Source: Acanthosepion pharaonis (lineage: Eukaryota > Mollusca > Cephalopoda > Sepiida > Sepiidae). Taken from it: 64,000 nt of DNA. A program made the translations under genes and the position numbers. Of the stretch, positions 10,718 through 21,100 are shown piece by piece (positions within the stretch are counted from its first letter, which is position 1; the number at the start of each line of letters is the position of its first letter). The notes under the pieces were generated by a model that was not told the DNA's origin, did not search any database, and was given only the letters and a program-made list of their open reading frames with translations. The stretch lies in the NCBI GenBank assembly GCA_903632075.3, contig CAHIKZ030002090.1:5480001-5544000 (forward strand). The letters run 5' to 3'.

Positions 10718-10850
10718 AACCCATGACTGGGGTTATGAAATTGATTCTTACCTTTCCCAATGGTATTTACGCTAAAGTAAAAGTGTAAATCAAACTAGAC
10801 TCTCCGATTTCTCATTCCGTGCTACTATCCATTACACCAACCGCACATCC
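10718..10850 (-). mobile_element. tRNA-derived SINE, family B, diverged
   Basis: The minus strand shows the family B order: a CCATTACACCAACC head region, a TCTCCGATTTC segment, then TACCTTTCCCAATGGTATT and ACCCATGACTGGGG. The box B region is degraded. Confidence 0.6.
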
Positions 10851-11861
10851 ACTTCTTCTCTACAAGAAGTCTGTTAAAGTTAACTTCGTGGTGTCGAAGA
10901 TCAAAATGGATTAAAATAAAGAGAGTAACGATTATATTGCGCCAATCTTCTAGATAAGGAATTTTTATTTGCCTTGAAAACCAGCATTCAAAATTTTGGC
11001 TTTTTTCTAGAATTGACTAATGACCTTGTTTGGAAAGAAGCATCTATCTCAGCCATGAAGCTGTTGATTCCATAGATAATTGGTAACATATCAAATGTTG
11101 ATGGTAATGATAAAATAATATTACTTACTTTGCTACCATACTGAATTATACAAGTATTCGTTAAACCACAACAACATGTCATAACGCTCTTACCGTCGTT
11201 TTAAATTTAAAATTATTTTCTCTTCTTACTAAATGGTAATAGTCATATTAGCCGTTTTCATATAAGGAAACATTTAGTATCCATTGACTGAGCAGCTAGT
11301 ACTGCTATCAGTTGAAACTTATAAAATATTTCCCTTAAAACAATTTTTCAGAAAAATGAGTTTCTCAAGTTCAGTAGCTTTTATCGCTCTTTCCAGTACT
11401 GGTGGGGGTTTCCTTCCTAACCTTTTATTTATTAAGTAGTGTGGAATTGTCAACATCTTGATTATGTCATTATTTTCTCTTCGGGTTATATGTGATATTC
11501 ATTCCAGCTGTTGCTGCTGTTGAAACTCCTCAGGTGATGTGGTTTCTGTTATTTCTTAAAGGTCTTTGTGATTATATAGCGCCAGTCCGCAAGATTTGAA
11601 AAAGGATGGTTTTTGCCAGGACCAAGAGTCTTCACTTGCTTAAAGCAGTTTTAAATATTGATCTCAGAAAGCTTTAAAATAGCTAACAGTTAACTATCTG
11701 AACAGGTTAGGCGACATGCATATGAAAGTCTCGATATTTTAGATTATTTAAGAACAATATGAGTTTTCAGGTTAATGTTTTGGTTTTGTAGCAATTGGTG
11801 GTATTTGGCGAAACTACCTAGATCGCAGATAAGTTCAATTTCCTTATCTACTATACCTAGA
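10851..11861. other. About 1 kb with no recognised gene
   Basis: AT-rich. A weak tRNA-like word occurs near 10,950-11,000. Minus-strand open frames at 10,988 and 11,744 show no domain; the latter runs into the SINE head. Confidence 0.4.
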
Positions 11862-12380
11862 GGTGAAGTAATGGATAGCGGCTCGGATTGAGGAATCGGA
11901 GAGCCGAGTTCGATCCCAGTCGAATCCATTACATTACTACTTACTTGCTAATACCCTTGGAAAAGGTATGAATCCTCTTCTTCTTCTCCCCAGCTGTGGG
12001 TTAATAGCATGACAGACTGAGTTCTATAGTCTTGGATGGCAACTGGTCTACCGCAAAAAGAAATGGCAACCTACTGCGGAGAAAAAATCTGTCTCGTCAG
12101 TCATGTATCGAAAGATACATGATCGTCTAAGCATGTATCACGCATGGCACATAACTGACTGACGTGCTAATACCCTTAGGAAAGGTATGGATCTTCTTCT
12201 TCTCCTCCCCAGCTATGTGTAAATAGCAGGACAGACTGGGTTCTATAGCCTTGGATGGCAACTGGTCTACGGCAGAAAGAAATGGCAACTTACCGCGGGA
12301 AAAAATCTGCCTCGTTAGTCATGTATCGAAAGATACATGATCGCTTAAGTATGTATCACGCATGGCACATAACTAACTGA
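11862..12380 (+). mobile_element. tRNA-derived SINE, family B, with tandem partial second copy
   Basis: The full unit (11,862-12,165) has a tRNA-like head: box A-like ATGGATAGCGGCTCGG and box B GAGTTCGATCCCAGTCG. It continues with CCTTGGAAAAGGTATGAATC, CCCAGCTGTGGG, the TGGATGGCAACTGGTCTA segment and a terminal hairpin. A second body without head (12,163-12,380) follows directly, starting at GTGCTAATACCCTTAGG. Both bodies end with CATGTATC-GAAA-GATACATG and GTATCACGCATGGCACATAA. Box A/B implies an internal Pol III promoter. Confidence 0.9.
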
Positions 12381-13020
12381 ATACTTTCACCGTGATGGAT
12401 CCAACATTAGATACCTCTGTACGTGTGAGGGACTTTAGTGGAGGTTTACGTTTTTAATTCTCTAGTGTATTAATGCGTGAGTGATAAACCTCATTTTTGG
12501 GAGATGCATTTCTGATTCCAGAATAGAGAATCTTGTTGTTGAATTTGTGGAGAAATTAAGCTATTTTCCCAAGTCTAGCTTCAATGTCAAGAGTTGCTTT
12601 GTTATTCTTTAGTTTTATTTAACAGCTTTCTTAATTTCCTCATCAGTTGTTTCATTGTGGTTCATGTTTGCAGACAGGCTTAGTAATGATTGGATGTATA
12701 TTGATATATGTATTATTTCTGTGGGGATCTTTAGTTTAGTGTGGTCAGAGTTGGAGTGCCATTAAAAGTATGTTTTAAAAAAAAACGCAAATCTTTTGTG
12801 TCCTCATTCTATTAACCGCGGAGACAAAAAGCTTCAGAAGTGTACATACATTTGAATGTAAATATTTACTAAACTTTGCCTAGCCTAGAACAAGGACATA
12901 ACAGTGAGACGTCTGCTCGTAAATTACCTCATTGACTACGACTTTCAATGGCAAATGCTCTGCTAGATGGATTAAGCATGATAATAATATATTCCCTTGT
13001 TCCGCTAAATCAAACCTTCA
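12381..13020. other. No recognised feature
   Basis: AT-rich sequence without tandem repeats or recognisable element ends. An A run is present at 12,775-12,785. Confidence 0.4.
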
Positions 13021-13021
13021 C

Positions 13022-13290
13022 GGCAAGAAAACGCCCTGTCATTCACACAGTAGCAAACCATCCACATTCCGTCCGTATTCCATCGGTGAGAAGTAAGTTC
13101 CACTCGAGCAGCTTCTTACCGCGAATCACTGCCCTGCGGAACAGACTAACAACAGAATGTTTCCCCGATCACTACAATCTTGGCCTGTTCAAGACTAGGG
13201 TCAACCGTTATCTGCCACTACTATACACACAAATGGCCTCCTAACGTAAACTTCTATTTCGTGTGGCTCCCGGGCCTTGTAAAGGGTGAA
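13022..13290 (+). pseudogene. LINE-A C-terminal and 3' end fragment
   Basis: Translation gives SKFHSSSFLPRITALRNRLT followed by CFPDHYNLGLFKTRVNRYL. This is the typical C-terminus of an APE-type non-LTR retrotransposon pol (RTxxLWNSLP...FP..YNL..FK..VNRYL). The 3' end shows a CTTGTAAAGGGTGAAC remnant of the family tail. Fragment is 5'-truncated, as usual for LINE insertions. Confidence 0.8.
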
Positions 13291-13299
13291 CTTACTGTA

Positions 13300-13301
<2 letters not shown>

Positions 13302-13358
<57 letters not shown>
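13302..13358. repeat. (TA)n microsatellite
   Basis: About 57 bp of TA directly after the LINE fragment. Confidence 0.97.
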
Positions 13359-13359
<1 letters not shown>

Positions 13360-13474
13360 TGTGTTGGTCGATAGTTTTCTTGCTATTTTTCTCGTTAGAT
13401 GGAATTTGGAGCGCTTAGTTTAAACTAACATCTGTCAAAACTTGCCAATTGGTTACATCGTAATAGTTTTTAAA

Positions 13475-13970
13475 AGAACAGTTTTTATTGTATTTTGACA
13501 ATAAAAAGGTCGATTTTGATTGCATTTCGTGAGATCAAGTATTTTGATTTTGTATTTTGACAGATCAAAATGTTAGATTTTGAATGATCAAAAGATCAGT
13601 TGGTTTTTGACAGTTCAAGGAGATGGATTTTGATTGTATTGTGACAAATCAAAATTTTGCATTTTGGGAAATCAAGAATTTCGATTTTGAGCGCATTTTG
13701 AATGATCAAAAAGATTGCTTTGATTCTATTTCGACAAATGAAAAAGGTCGATTTTTACTATATTGCGACAGATCCAAATATTGCTTTTGATTGTAATTTA
13801 TCAAATCAAAAAGATCAATTTTGATTGTATTTTGAATTATCAACAAGATGGCATTTGATTGTATTTCATCAGATGAAAAAGACCGATTTTGACTGTATTT
13901 TGACATATCAAAAAAATTAATTTTAATTGTATATTGGCAGATCAAAAGGCTCGATTCAGTTTGTATTCAA
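13475..13970. repeat. Degenerate ~34-bp AT-rich tandem repeat
   Basis: A unit close to TTTTGATTGTATTTTGACAG plus ATCAAAAAGATCGA recurs about 14 times at roughly 34-bp spacing, with strong unit-to-unit divergence. The minus-strand open frame 13,706-13,945 is only translation of this repeat. Confidence 0.8.
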
Positions 13971-14050
13971 AAGGACCGCTTTTTGTATTGTCATACCAAT
14001 GTGCATTTATAAATTGTCGAAATTCGCTTACAATTTCTATTCTATTCTTA

Positions 14051-14695
14051 TGAATTGCTCTGACAATTTCAAAAAAGGCACGAACTATCATACCTTTTTC
14101 GAAATCTGATCATTCTTATAAGCTTGCCATAAAACGTATTTGCAACTATTTATTTATGTTAATGACCCAGCTATTTAAAACTGTCTTAATAGTAAGTCCG
14201 ATAGATCCGACAAAGTAAAACTAACAGCTGCTCTCGAAAATGACCTCCAATCAGTTGTTAACTGGGGTAAGGAATGACTTGTAAATAGTAACCCCTCCAA
14301 AACGAGATTGCTATCCTTCACTCATCATAGAGAACTATTTTTACCCCCCCCTCCCCAATTAACATTGTTGATGCTGGCCTTCGGGTCAGCAACTCATAGC
14401 GCCTTCTTAGTCTCAAGTTTTCTACTGAGATGAAGCGAGGTGAATATATTAAATCAGTTGCTAGATCTGCTACTAAGGTTGGTACACTGTCGTGTCAGAC
14501 AATTTTCTCTCGTCAGAATCCTTCTTGCAAATTTATAAATCTACCATCTTTCCGTGCATTGAATTTTGCTGCCATATCTGGTCCGGCTATATATCTCGAG
14601 ACAAAAACCAAAGAAGGGTCTGTAATGTTATCGGTCATGTGAAATGATTAACTACTTCAGAGTTGATCCAGTCCTCTAGTACTCTGCCAAAAAGA
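14051..14695 (+). pseudogene. LINE-A reverse transcriptase fragment, near-identical copy at 44.02 kb
   Basis: Broken frames show a KLTAALENDLQSVVNWG motif and MKRGEYIKSVARSATKVGT, then NFAAISGPAIYLETKTKE. These match the thumb/C-terminal part of non-LTR retrotransposon RTs (downstream of the catalytic YADD). In-frame stops interrupt the homology (for example within GGTAAGGAATGACTTG). The segment recurs at 44,023-44,676 with only scattered differences, including the same stops. Confidence 0.8.
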
Positions 14696-14869
14696 GACAG
14701 AAACCTAATAGGGTGAGAGAAGAATCAGATGGTTCACATGAGTTCTTAAAGACTAAAGGCAATTTTTAACAAGTATGTATCAGCCAAGCATTTGTTGTAA
14801 AGTTTAGAATGATCAGGAGCCAGTTGAGTAGCACAGTTCCTAGGCACTATTGCAATGATACCATCAGGT

Positions 14870-15265
14870 TCATATGCTTTCTATAAATATTTTCATGTCA
14901 GTTATTTTAATGACCTTCCCACTTTGCTAACTCGGCCATATGAATTGTGGCCTAGATTGGCCACTAAGTCTTATCGTTTTATTATTAAATAGGTAAATGG
15001 AACCGTAAGTTCTATTCTAATAGTTTCTTCTCTCGGACTTCTCAACTTTGGAATTATTCTAATTTCTTGCTTCTCTGCCATTTTATAATCTTCAAAAATT
15101 TAAATGCGTTAATCACCATCTTCTGTTTTCCTGAACCCTCTTCTTTTATAGTCCTTTCTCCTCATTAAAGTCTTCTCAATCTCTTCCACTCCCAGTAATC
15201 CCTTGCGTTTTAGTGACATTATCGCCTTGCTTGGGAGGATGCTTAAAAAATAAATAAGTGAATAA
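14870..15265 (+). pseudogene. LINE-A C-terminal and 3' end fragment
   Basis: Frames give YKYFHVSYFNDLPTLL, then SRTSQLWN and a 3' tail with TATCGCCTTGCTTGGGAGG and CTTAAAAAATAAATAAG. It follows the 14,051-14,695 piece in correct protein order and may be the continuation of the same copy. 14,696-14,869 is unrecognised. Confidence 0.7.
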
Positions 15266-15281
15266 AAATAAGCGTGACAAT

Positions 15282-15570
15282 TCAACTGAACGTTTCACTG
15301 AAGATTTTTATATTAGTGTTGTAACTTAAGGAAGGTTACTGAATAGAATAATCGAACGAAGTTTGATAATTAACGATAATACTTAGGACAATAACAACAC
15401 ATATAAGATTCGCCAGCGGCGCGTAGAAGATGTAGTCAAGTGAATTCCACAATGAATCTCCAACTGCAGGATATCTACCAACTGCCCCACGCGGTCAGAT
15501 GTGGCACAAGGCCGAATTTAATATGAAGTATCCGAGCCCGTATGCTCGACTAAAAATTCCCCATTGATCC
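15282..15570 (+). repeat. LTR-like direct-repeat module, copy at 15.3 kb
   Basis: 15,316-15,528 matches 43,581-43,806 and 44,716-44,940 (TGTAAC, GAAGGTTACTGAATAGAATA, GATTCGCCAGCGGCGCGTAG, CCACGCGGTCAGATGTGGC). The preceding GACAATTCAACTGAACG (15,282 on) also precedes the 44.7-kb copy. It contains the reverse of the SINE-A core (CAGATGTGGCACAAGGCC). Confidence 0.7.
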
Positions 15571-15699
15571 CGTATAAATGGTCAAAATATTGAAATGAAT
15601 TATTTAATCGTGCCGCTACTTGCCCATTTGGTATACAAAAGTAGTTACGTTAAGAAGCTGTAAGGTTCTAAAATGTCTTTGATTGTGATATGGTAATTG

Positions 15700-16065
15700 T
15701 TCCAATGAGCTCTTCGCTATGGTACCTAGACTTTATGAATCTAAGTGTCGTACTATATTGGCAACAAGGTTTCATCAATTTACAGTTGAATTTTCTAGAT
15801 GTAACAGTAAGTTCTATGCTTCTTTTCTCGCACTTCTCGCTTGTGGAACCTCTTTCTGGCCCCATACTTTCTGGTAAGCCTTGATCTTCAAAAATTTAAA
15901 TTCAGTGTCCACCGTTATGTATGTCTTCCTGATTACTCTTCTATTGTTCATGCGCCTTCATAATCTGTTGTTTTTCTAATTATTTCACACCCAGTAACCC
16001 TTTGTATCTTAGTGGCTTTACTGTCTTGCTTGGGCTAAATTTGATTTTTAAAATAGTCCTTATGT
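15700..16065 (+). pseudogene. LINE-A C-terminal and 3' end fragment
   Basis: Frameshifted translation gives an SxTSxLWN-like LVEPLSGPIL region, LDLQKFKFSVHRYVCLPDYS, and a 3' tail TTTACTGTCTTGCTTGGGC. Dead and 5'-truncated. Confidence 0.65.
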
Positions 16066-16349
16066 CAGATTTCAAATAATGTAAAATATGGATACATTCT
16101 TTAGTAGCTTATATGGCTACATCTTGCGCCCAATGTCACCAACGTTGCCGCGTTCGAATCCAAATCTTAAATACTGATTTTCAAAGACAGACTAGGTTCC
16201 CTTATTTGGAATATTTACATAGTATAATCTTTCTAACTGCATTGACCTTGTGCCTTACTAGATTACACTGAGTAATAATATTTAGTACTTTATTCTGGGT
16301 GGTCCCGTTTTTAAGCTTATACTTTTTAGCATTGTTTTAAGAATTAACC

Positions 16350-17075
16350 ATAGATATTTTCTTTTTTTCTTTTTTTTTTTTTTTTGTAATCTGGAAAACG
16401 TCTCTTAGCGAACGGAAATATAATATGTATGTGGAATGTTGCGTTGTGTGGACGATAGTCAGTCTTATCTACATTGGATATAAATAGCACTTTTACTCTT
16501 CTCACATCAGATAGTGCCAAAAATTCTGGGAGGGACACTTGACCTTCGTTTTTGTTTGTTTTTGTTTTTTATTTATTTGTTTTTATTCATTTTTTTTTTT
16601 TTTTTTTAGGATATGTGTAAGTTCGTCCGATTCGGGAAGACATAGGACTCCATTGTTGTCTGATTTTACTTTCAGTCGACCTTCCCCCACCGCTACTGTC
16701 CTTTACTTTTCTTATTTCATTTGTCAGTACTATCCTCTCTACATAATTCTTTCCGTCCATTTGTTTATCTCACTACGCCATTTTGTCTTTCTTTCGTTCT
16801 CGCTCCCTACCGCTCTCTCCTTCCCTTTCTCCTTCCTTCTCTTTGACCCTCTCTTTCTGTCTGTCTGTCTGTCTGTCTCTGTCTCTCTCTCTCTCTCTTT
16901 CTCTCTCTCTCGTTCAGCCCTTCACTTTCTCCGTCTCCCCCTGTTTCCGCCTTTCTTTCTCTTTGCATCTCACAATGTTTGAATTTTAATCAGACTCAAA
17001 AGCATACTTACAATTCCAGTTTATCACTTTTCTCCTGCTTGTTTGTTTCTTTTCCTATCAATTTTGCACACACCC

Positions 17076-17111
<36 letters not shown>

Positions 17112-17233
17112 TCCTCCCTGTCCCTCTCTCTCTCTCGCGCACACACACAGACACACACACTTTCTCTCTACCCATCTTTCTCTCCCTCCCTATCTCTCTG
17201 TCACACACACACACACACACACACGCACAGACG

Positions 17234-17273
<40 letters not shown>

Positions 17274-17286
17274 CGACACACATTAC

Positions 17287-17334
<48 letters not shown>

Positions 17335-17700
17335 GGTATTTCTTTTTCCCAACATTGTTCTTTCTTATTCTTATATTCTTTCATTTTACTATTAAATCTT
17401 ATCTTTTTCTTAGAATTTTTCATTCGCTCTTATTCTTTTATATTCTTTTCATTCTTTCTTTTTCAAATAAAGCTTTCATTTTCTTGTTCATTTTTTATTC
17501 AGTCATAATGTGTATACTCTTTCTCTTACCTTCTTTTTCTTTTACAATTACATCTTTCATTCGTTTGCTTTTTTTTTCACATTCTTTCGTTTAACATATT
17601 TTCTGATAGACATTCAATATTCTTTTCTTTTAAATCTTTCATTCTCTGGCATATTTTTCAATCTGATTCTCTTAAATTCTTTCCGTTCTCTTTCTTTCTA
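16350..17700. repeat. 1.3-kb pyrimidine-rich region with embedded microsatellites
   Basis: The plus strand is overwhelmingly T and C. It embeds poly-T (16,367-16,386; 16,589-16,608), (CTGT)n at 16,857-16,878, (CT)n, (CA)n at 17,203-17,226 and 17,251-17,272, and (CTAT)n. Open frames of up to 183 aa here are Ser/Leu/Phe or Leu/Ser/His runs and are compositional artefacts. Confidence 0.85.
17287..17335. repeat. (CTAT)n tetranucleotide microsatellite
   Basis: About 12 CTAT units inside the pyrimidine-rich region. Confidence 0.95.
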
Positions 17701-17815
17701 ATGTCTACTCTATTTGTATGTATGTATGTGTGTATATGTATCTGTGTACGTGTGTGTACGTATCTGTGTGTATGTATGTATGTATGTACGTGTGTGCGTT
17801 TGTATTTGTATGTGG
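17701..17815. repeat. Degenerate (TGTA)n repeat
   Basis: Alternating TGTA, TGTG and TCTGTG words over about 115 bp. Confidence 0.8.
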
Positions 17816-18039
17816 CGGGAGGTTCCTGGCTAGAGAAACGTCTCTTCTTGAATAGGTTCATTGTGATTAGCGTTTCTTTAAGGAATTCTCCTAAAGGGTT
17901 TGTCAGAAACATTGCAGAATCTATATATTACGTATACTGTATTATATTACATTGATATTTCAGCAATTTTTGTCCATTGTGTTTCATCGGCATTCCTTTT
18001 TTCTTACTTTTATTTCAATAGCTAACATTTCAACAATAT

Positions 18040-18500
18040 TAGGATGGCTTTTCAATAATGGTCACCCCTATACAAGACCCAAGAGCCTCTCGAGGTAGAG
18101 GTTTACAGAGTAAGAGGCAGTTTATGGGGATTCGTGGGGAAGGTAATGGTTGAACCTAGACTTGAACAGGTTAAAATTGTAATGATCTGGGAAGTATTCA
18201 CATTGGAGTCGGTTCCACAACGCATTTCACCAATGGAATACAAAAATAACGAGGTTGATTTGATACAATGTGCGTGGCATAGCGTGTCTTAACCGTGAAA
18301 GTTAGAAATGGTGGAACTAAGGAATGCAATTCATCTGAACACTTTCCATGGAAATAGTGATAGAGCAGCGAGAAGCTTGCAATATTTCATCTGTGAGAAA
18401 GAGGTTGTAGGGTGCAAAATAATTCATCACCCACAAAGACGCGATATATGGCAGCAGTACTCCATTTTCGACCTAGTCTGTAAAAGTAGATGATAGCATG
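18040..18500 (-). pseudogene. LINE-A C-terminal fragment, minus strand
   Basis: Minus-strand translation in shifting frames gives VGDELF-type, LSHR, and HYNFNLFKSRFNHYLPHE motifs, the C-terminus of LINE-A pol. It abuts an oppositely oriented copy at 18,505. The plus-strand frame at 18,308 is its shadow. Confidence 0.78.
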
Positions 18501-18504
18501 AGTC

Positions 18505-18970
18505 AGGTACATACTGGATCGGTATGTACAAGTTCCACTTGAGGCCTGGATTGTTCCAACAGACGCTCAAGACATCCTTGTAGGCGATGAATTATCTTCC
18601 ACGCTGCACCCCTTTTCTCACAGAAAAGACGTCGCAAGCCTCTCTCTACTATATCGCTATTTCCATGGTGAGTGTTCAGGCGAAGTAAATTCCTTAGTTC
18701 CACCAGTCCTGCCATTGTAGCAAACCACCCTCATTCCATTCATATCCCCCCTGGTGAGATGTAAGTTTCACTCAGGCAGCTTCTTCCAACGAATCGTTGC
18801 CTTGTGGAACTGATTCCCAAGAGTCTACATCCTTGATCACTACAATTTTAACCTGTTCAATTCTAGGTTTAACCGGTGTCAACCACACATATCTGCATTA
18901 GCTGTAACTCTTACTCTGTAACCATCTACCTCGAGTGGTTCTTAGACCTTCTTTAGGATGAACACTGCTG
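18505..18970 (+). pseudogene. LINE-A C-terminal fragment, plus strand
   Basis: Reads GDELSSTLHPFSHRKDVASL, YRYFHGECSGEVNSLVPPV, then RIVALWN and LDHYNFNLFNSRFNRC in broken frames. Together with the preceding minus-strand copy it forms a head-to-head pair with almost no spacer. Confidence 0.8.
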
Positions 18971-19294
18971 TAAAAGATAAGACTCGGAGTATCTCTGGCA
19001 GAACAATCGTTCATTGTGATAGGCGAAAATTCAGAGACAGCTCGGTGATGATGCCATAGCTGCTTTTATTTTAACTACTAACATTTCAACAATAAGAAAT
19101 TTAACGATGCCATTAACAGAATGGCTATGTACCTTATTTTGAGTGTTTTCATCACTACATTTTAGACTATATAGTATTTCGTCCCATTCAGGCTTATTAA
19201 TCATCTAACACCGTTTTCCCATAATTGGCCGGTCTCTATCTTGCGTTCGTTGACCGAGTATGTGAGTAACAAGAACGTTTTATGACAAAGGGCA

Positions 19295-19560
19295 ACATAA
19301 ACTTGTACTTAGAATCGGAAAAAGACAATTGAAATTTTTGGGACGCATAATGAGGAAAGAGATCTTGTAGAATTTAACACTCACAAGACATACTGAAAGC
19401 AAGGGGGAACAGCAAGTGACTTATTTAACAAACGTGTGTAAATGGGTGACAGAACAAAGGTTGCGAAGAATAGCAAAAAAATTAAACCTAAAAAGAGTAG
19501 GAAGTTGTGGAGAACCATGATCGCCCAAATACTAAAGGGAAGCGACACATAAAAGAAGAA
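19295..19560 (+). pseudogene. LINE-B C-terminal fragment
   Basis: Translation gives LRIGKRQLKFLGRIMRKE, then VTYLTNVCKWVTEQRLRRI and a terminal VGSCGEP/RKLWRTMI-type region before GACACATAAAAGAAGAA. Equivalent to the 3' part of the 59.6-kb copy. Stops interrupt it. Confidence 0.75.
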
Positions 19561-19675
19561 CCCAAGATTTATTTGCCCAGATATGCAAAATACGAAACTT
19601 TTATGTGATTTTTTAAAGGAAAAAGCAAAAACTACAATAACTTAAATTTTCTTTGCATTATAGGTGATAATGCCT

Positions 19676-19790
19676 TTCTAAGCGTAGCTTAGATGTGGCA
19701 CAAGGCCAGTGAGGATTGTACTCACTACTCTACTTGTTCTAGCGAGATAAGCTTGCTAACCATTACACCGACTCGGGGTGGCCGCATTAT
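19676..19790 (-). mobile_element. tRNA-derived SINE, family A
   Basis: Minus-strand copy with AGCTTAGATGTGGCACAAGG, AGCGAGATAAGCTTGCTAAC and CCATTACACCGACTCG. Box B is mutated. About 15 bp shorter than other copies between core and box B. Confidence 0.85.
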
Positions 19791-20064
19791 AGGTGATATA
19801 GCCAGAGGTTTTTGTGACGTACGCTGAGATTTTGAGCTTATATTATAGTCGCATGACTATGTCTTACCCGATAGCAATACAAAATAATGACTTTCTTCAG
19901 CTGTATCCAATAATGTAAAAGGAATTTTGAACCGAACACTTTCTTTAATCGATAGAAGTAGATGTTCTCATTCTAGTTTCTCTGTTAGGGGAGATAAGTC
20001 ATATTCTTCGAAATTAATTCGCTCTTGTTATTTCGATTCTATTCGTTCCGCTAAATCATGTTAT

Positions 20065-20160
20065 GCGGATTTCGCTGCTTGACCTCGGGATTGAACTCAC
20101 GCTAACTAGATAAAGTGTATATATTAAACCAACGTTTATACCTACTATGCCACAGAAATG
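20065..20160 (-). mobile_element. tRNA-derived SINE head, unclassified
   Basis: Minus strand contains box B-like GTGAGTTCAATCCCGAG and, upstream, a TGGCATAGTAGGTATAAACG box A-like region with a GTTGGTTTAATATA segment. No family body was recognised. Confidence 0.5.
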
Positions 20161-20344
20161 CAAGACTAGTCGGAATAAAGAAGTATATAATATTGTTTTC
20201 ATTTCATCAATTTGAAGAGAAATCCTAACGTATTGTAGATTTTTAAGAAATTCCTTTAAAGAGAAAATAGATTTGCTCATCGGGGCAAATACTTTCACGG
20301 TAACTTCTCTGACTTCTCTGACGAGCTACTTTCGCTAGTTCCCA

Positions 20345-20675
20345 GACTACATGAATTTAAGCGTGCTACTAGGATGGCATCACAGTCCTACACTTTCACT
20401 GTCGAAACGGTTAAATGTAGCCGTTTCTTCTACTCCAATAGCTTCATGTCTCGCACCTCTCGTCTTTGGAATTCCCGTCCGATTACTTGTTACCCCGATA
20501 GCTATAATCTCCAACTGTTCAAATGTAATGTCAATCGACATCTTCAGATGCCCTGACCTATTCCCTGTCCTTCTCTTCATCCTTTCCTCCATCACGCCTC
20601 TTGACTATGGCTCCCACTCTTAACCTCTATGCTAGTGGCATCTCGCCTTGCTTGGGGTGAAATGCTTAAAAAAAA
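20345..20675 (+). pseudogene. LINE-A C-terminal and 3' end fragment
   Basis: SNSFMSRTSRLWNSRPITCY and YNLQLFKCNVNRHLQ are the clearest example of the LINE-A C-terminal motif here. A stop follows, and the 3' end has CTCGCCTTGCTTGGGGTG and AATGCTTAAAAAAAAA. This copy best defines the family tail. Confidence 0.85.
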
Positions 20676-20739
20676 ATTTACACCGAAAGTGCATTCTTCA
20701 AGGTAATATCTTCCCCGTATGCCCCGTATAAAACGGGGG

Positions 20740-20870
20740 CGGGTAGATGTTTCCCGAGATGAGACTCTGCCCTTCAACATAGCCTCGTCTGGGGTTCCTC
20801 TCTGCACGGAGGTAGAGAGTTTGACCAGCAAACCTGAAGACGAATCTCCAACTGCAGACCAACATACAGT
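20740..20870 (+). repeat. Module shared with 43.8 kb
   Basis: GAGACTCTGCCCTTCAACATAGCCTCGTCTGGGG and AGAGAGTTTGACCAGCA (20,761-20,830) match 43,836-43,901 with a few changes. GAATCTCCAACTGCAG (20,843 on) is shared with the direct-repeat family. It supports a longer parent element that is scattered in pieces. Confidence 0.6.
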
Positions 20871-20927
20871 ATTTACTACTGTATTTATATGAATGGAGAC
20901 ACAATTATTTTACCGTTATATTTTATG

Positions 20928-21100
20928 AATCCACATGTTTGAATAGACATCAGTTTTTTTTAAACAGCGTAATGATACATCTACCGGCTTGTTCATTTGA
21001 GAGTTTTAATAAAGTATATATGCCTTCTGGCAAAGTTCGATCATTATCCCTTCTTATAATGGATACCATCGTCATGTCTGGCGTAGTTTAGAATTATAAA
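20928..21100 (-). mobile_element. tRNA-derived SINE, family C
   Basis: Same tail and body order as 5549: TGAATCCACATGTTTGAATA, then CATCAGTTTTTTTTAAAC, ACCGGCTTGTTCATTTGAG and AATAAAGTATATATGCC. The tRNA-like head is degraded. Confidence 0.65.

Noticed and set aside
16539..17594. Open frames of 118-183 aa, hydrophobic, membrane-protein-like
   Set aside because: They lie in T/C-rich DNA where every frame yields Phe, Leu and Ser; no start context or domain and overlapping frames are equally open.
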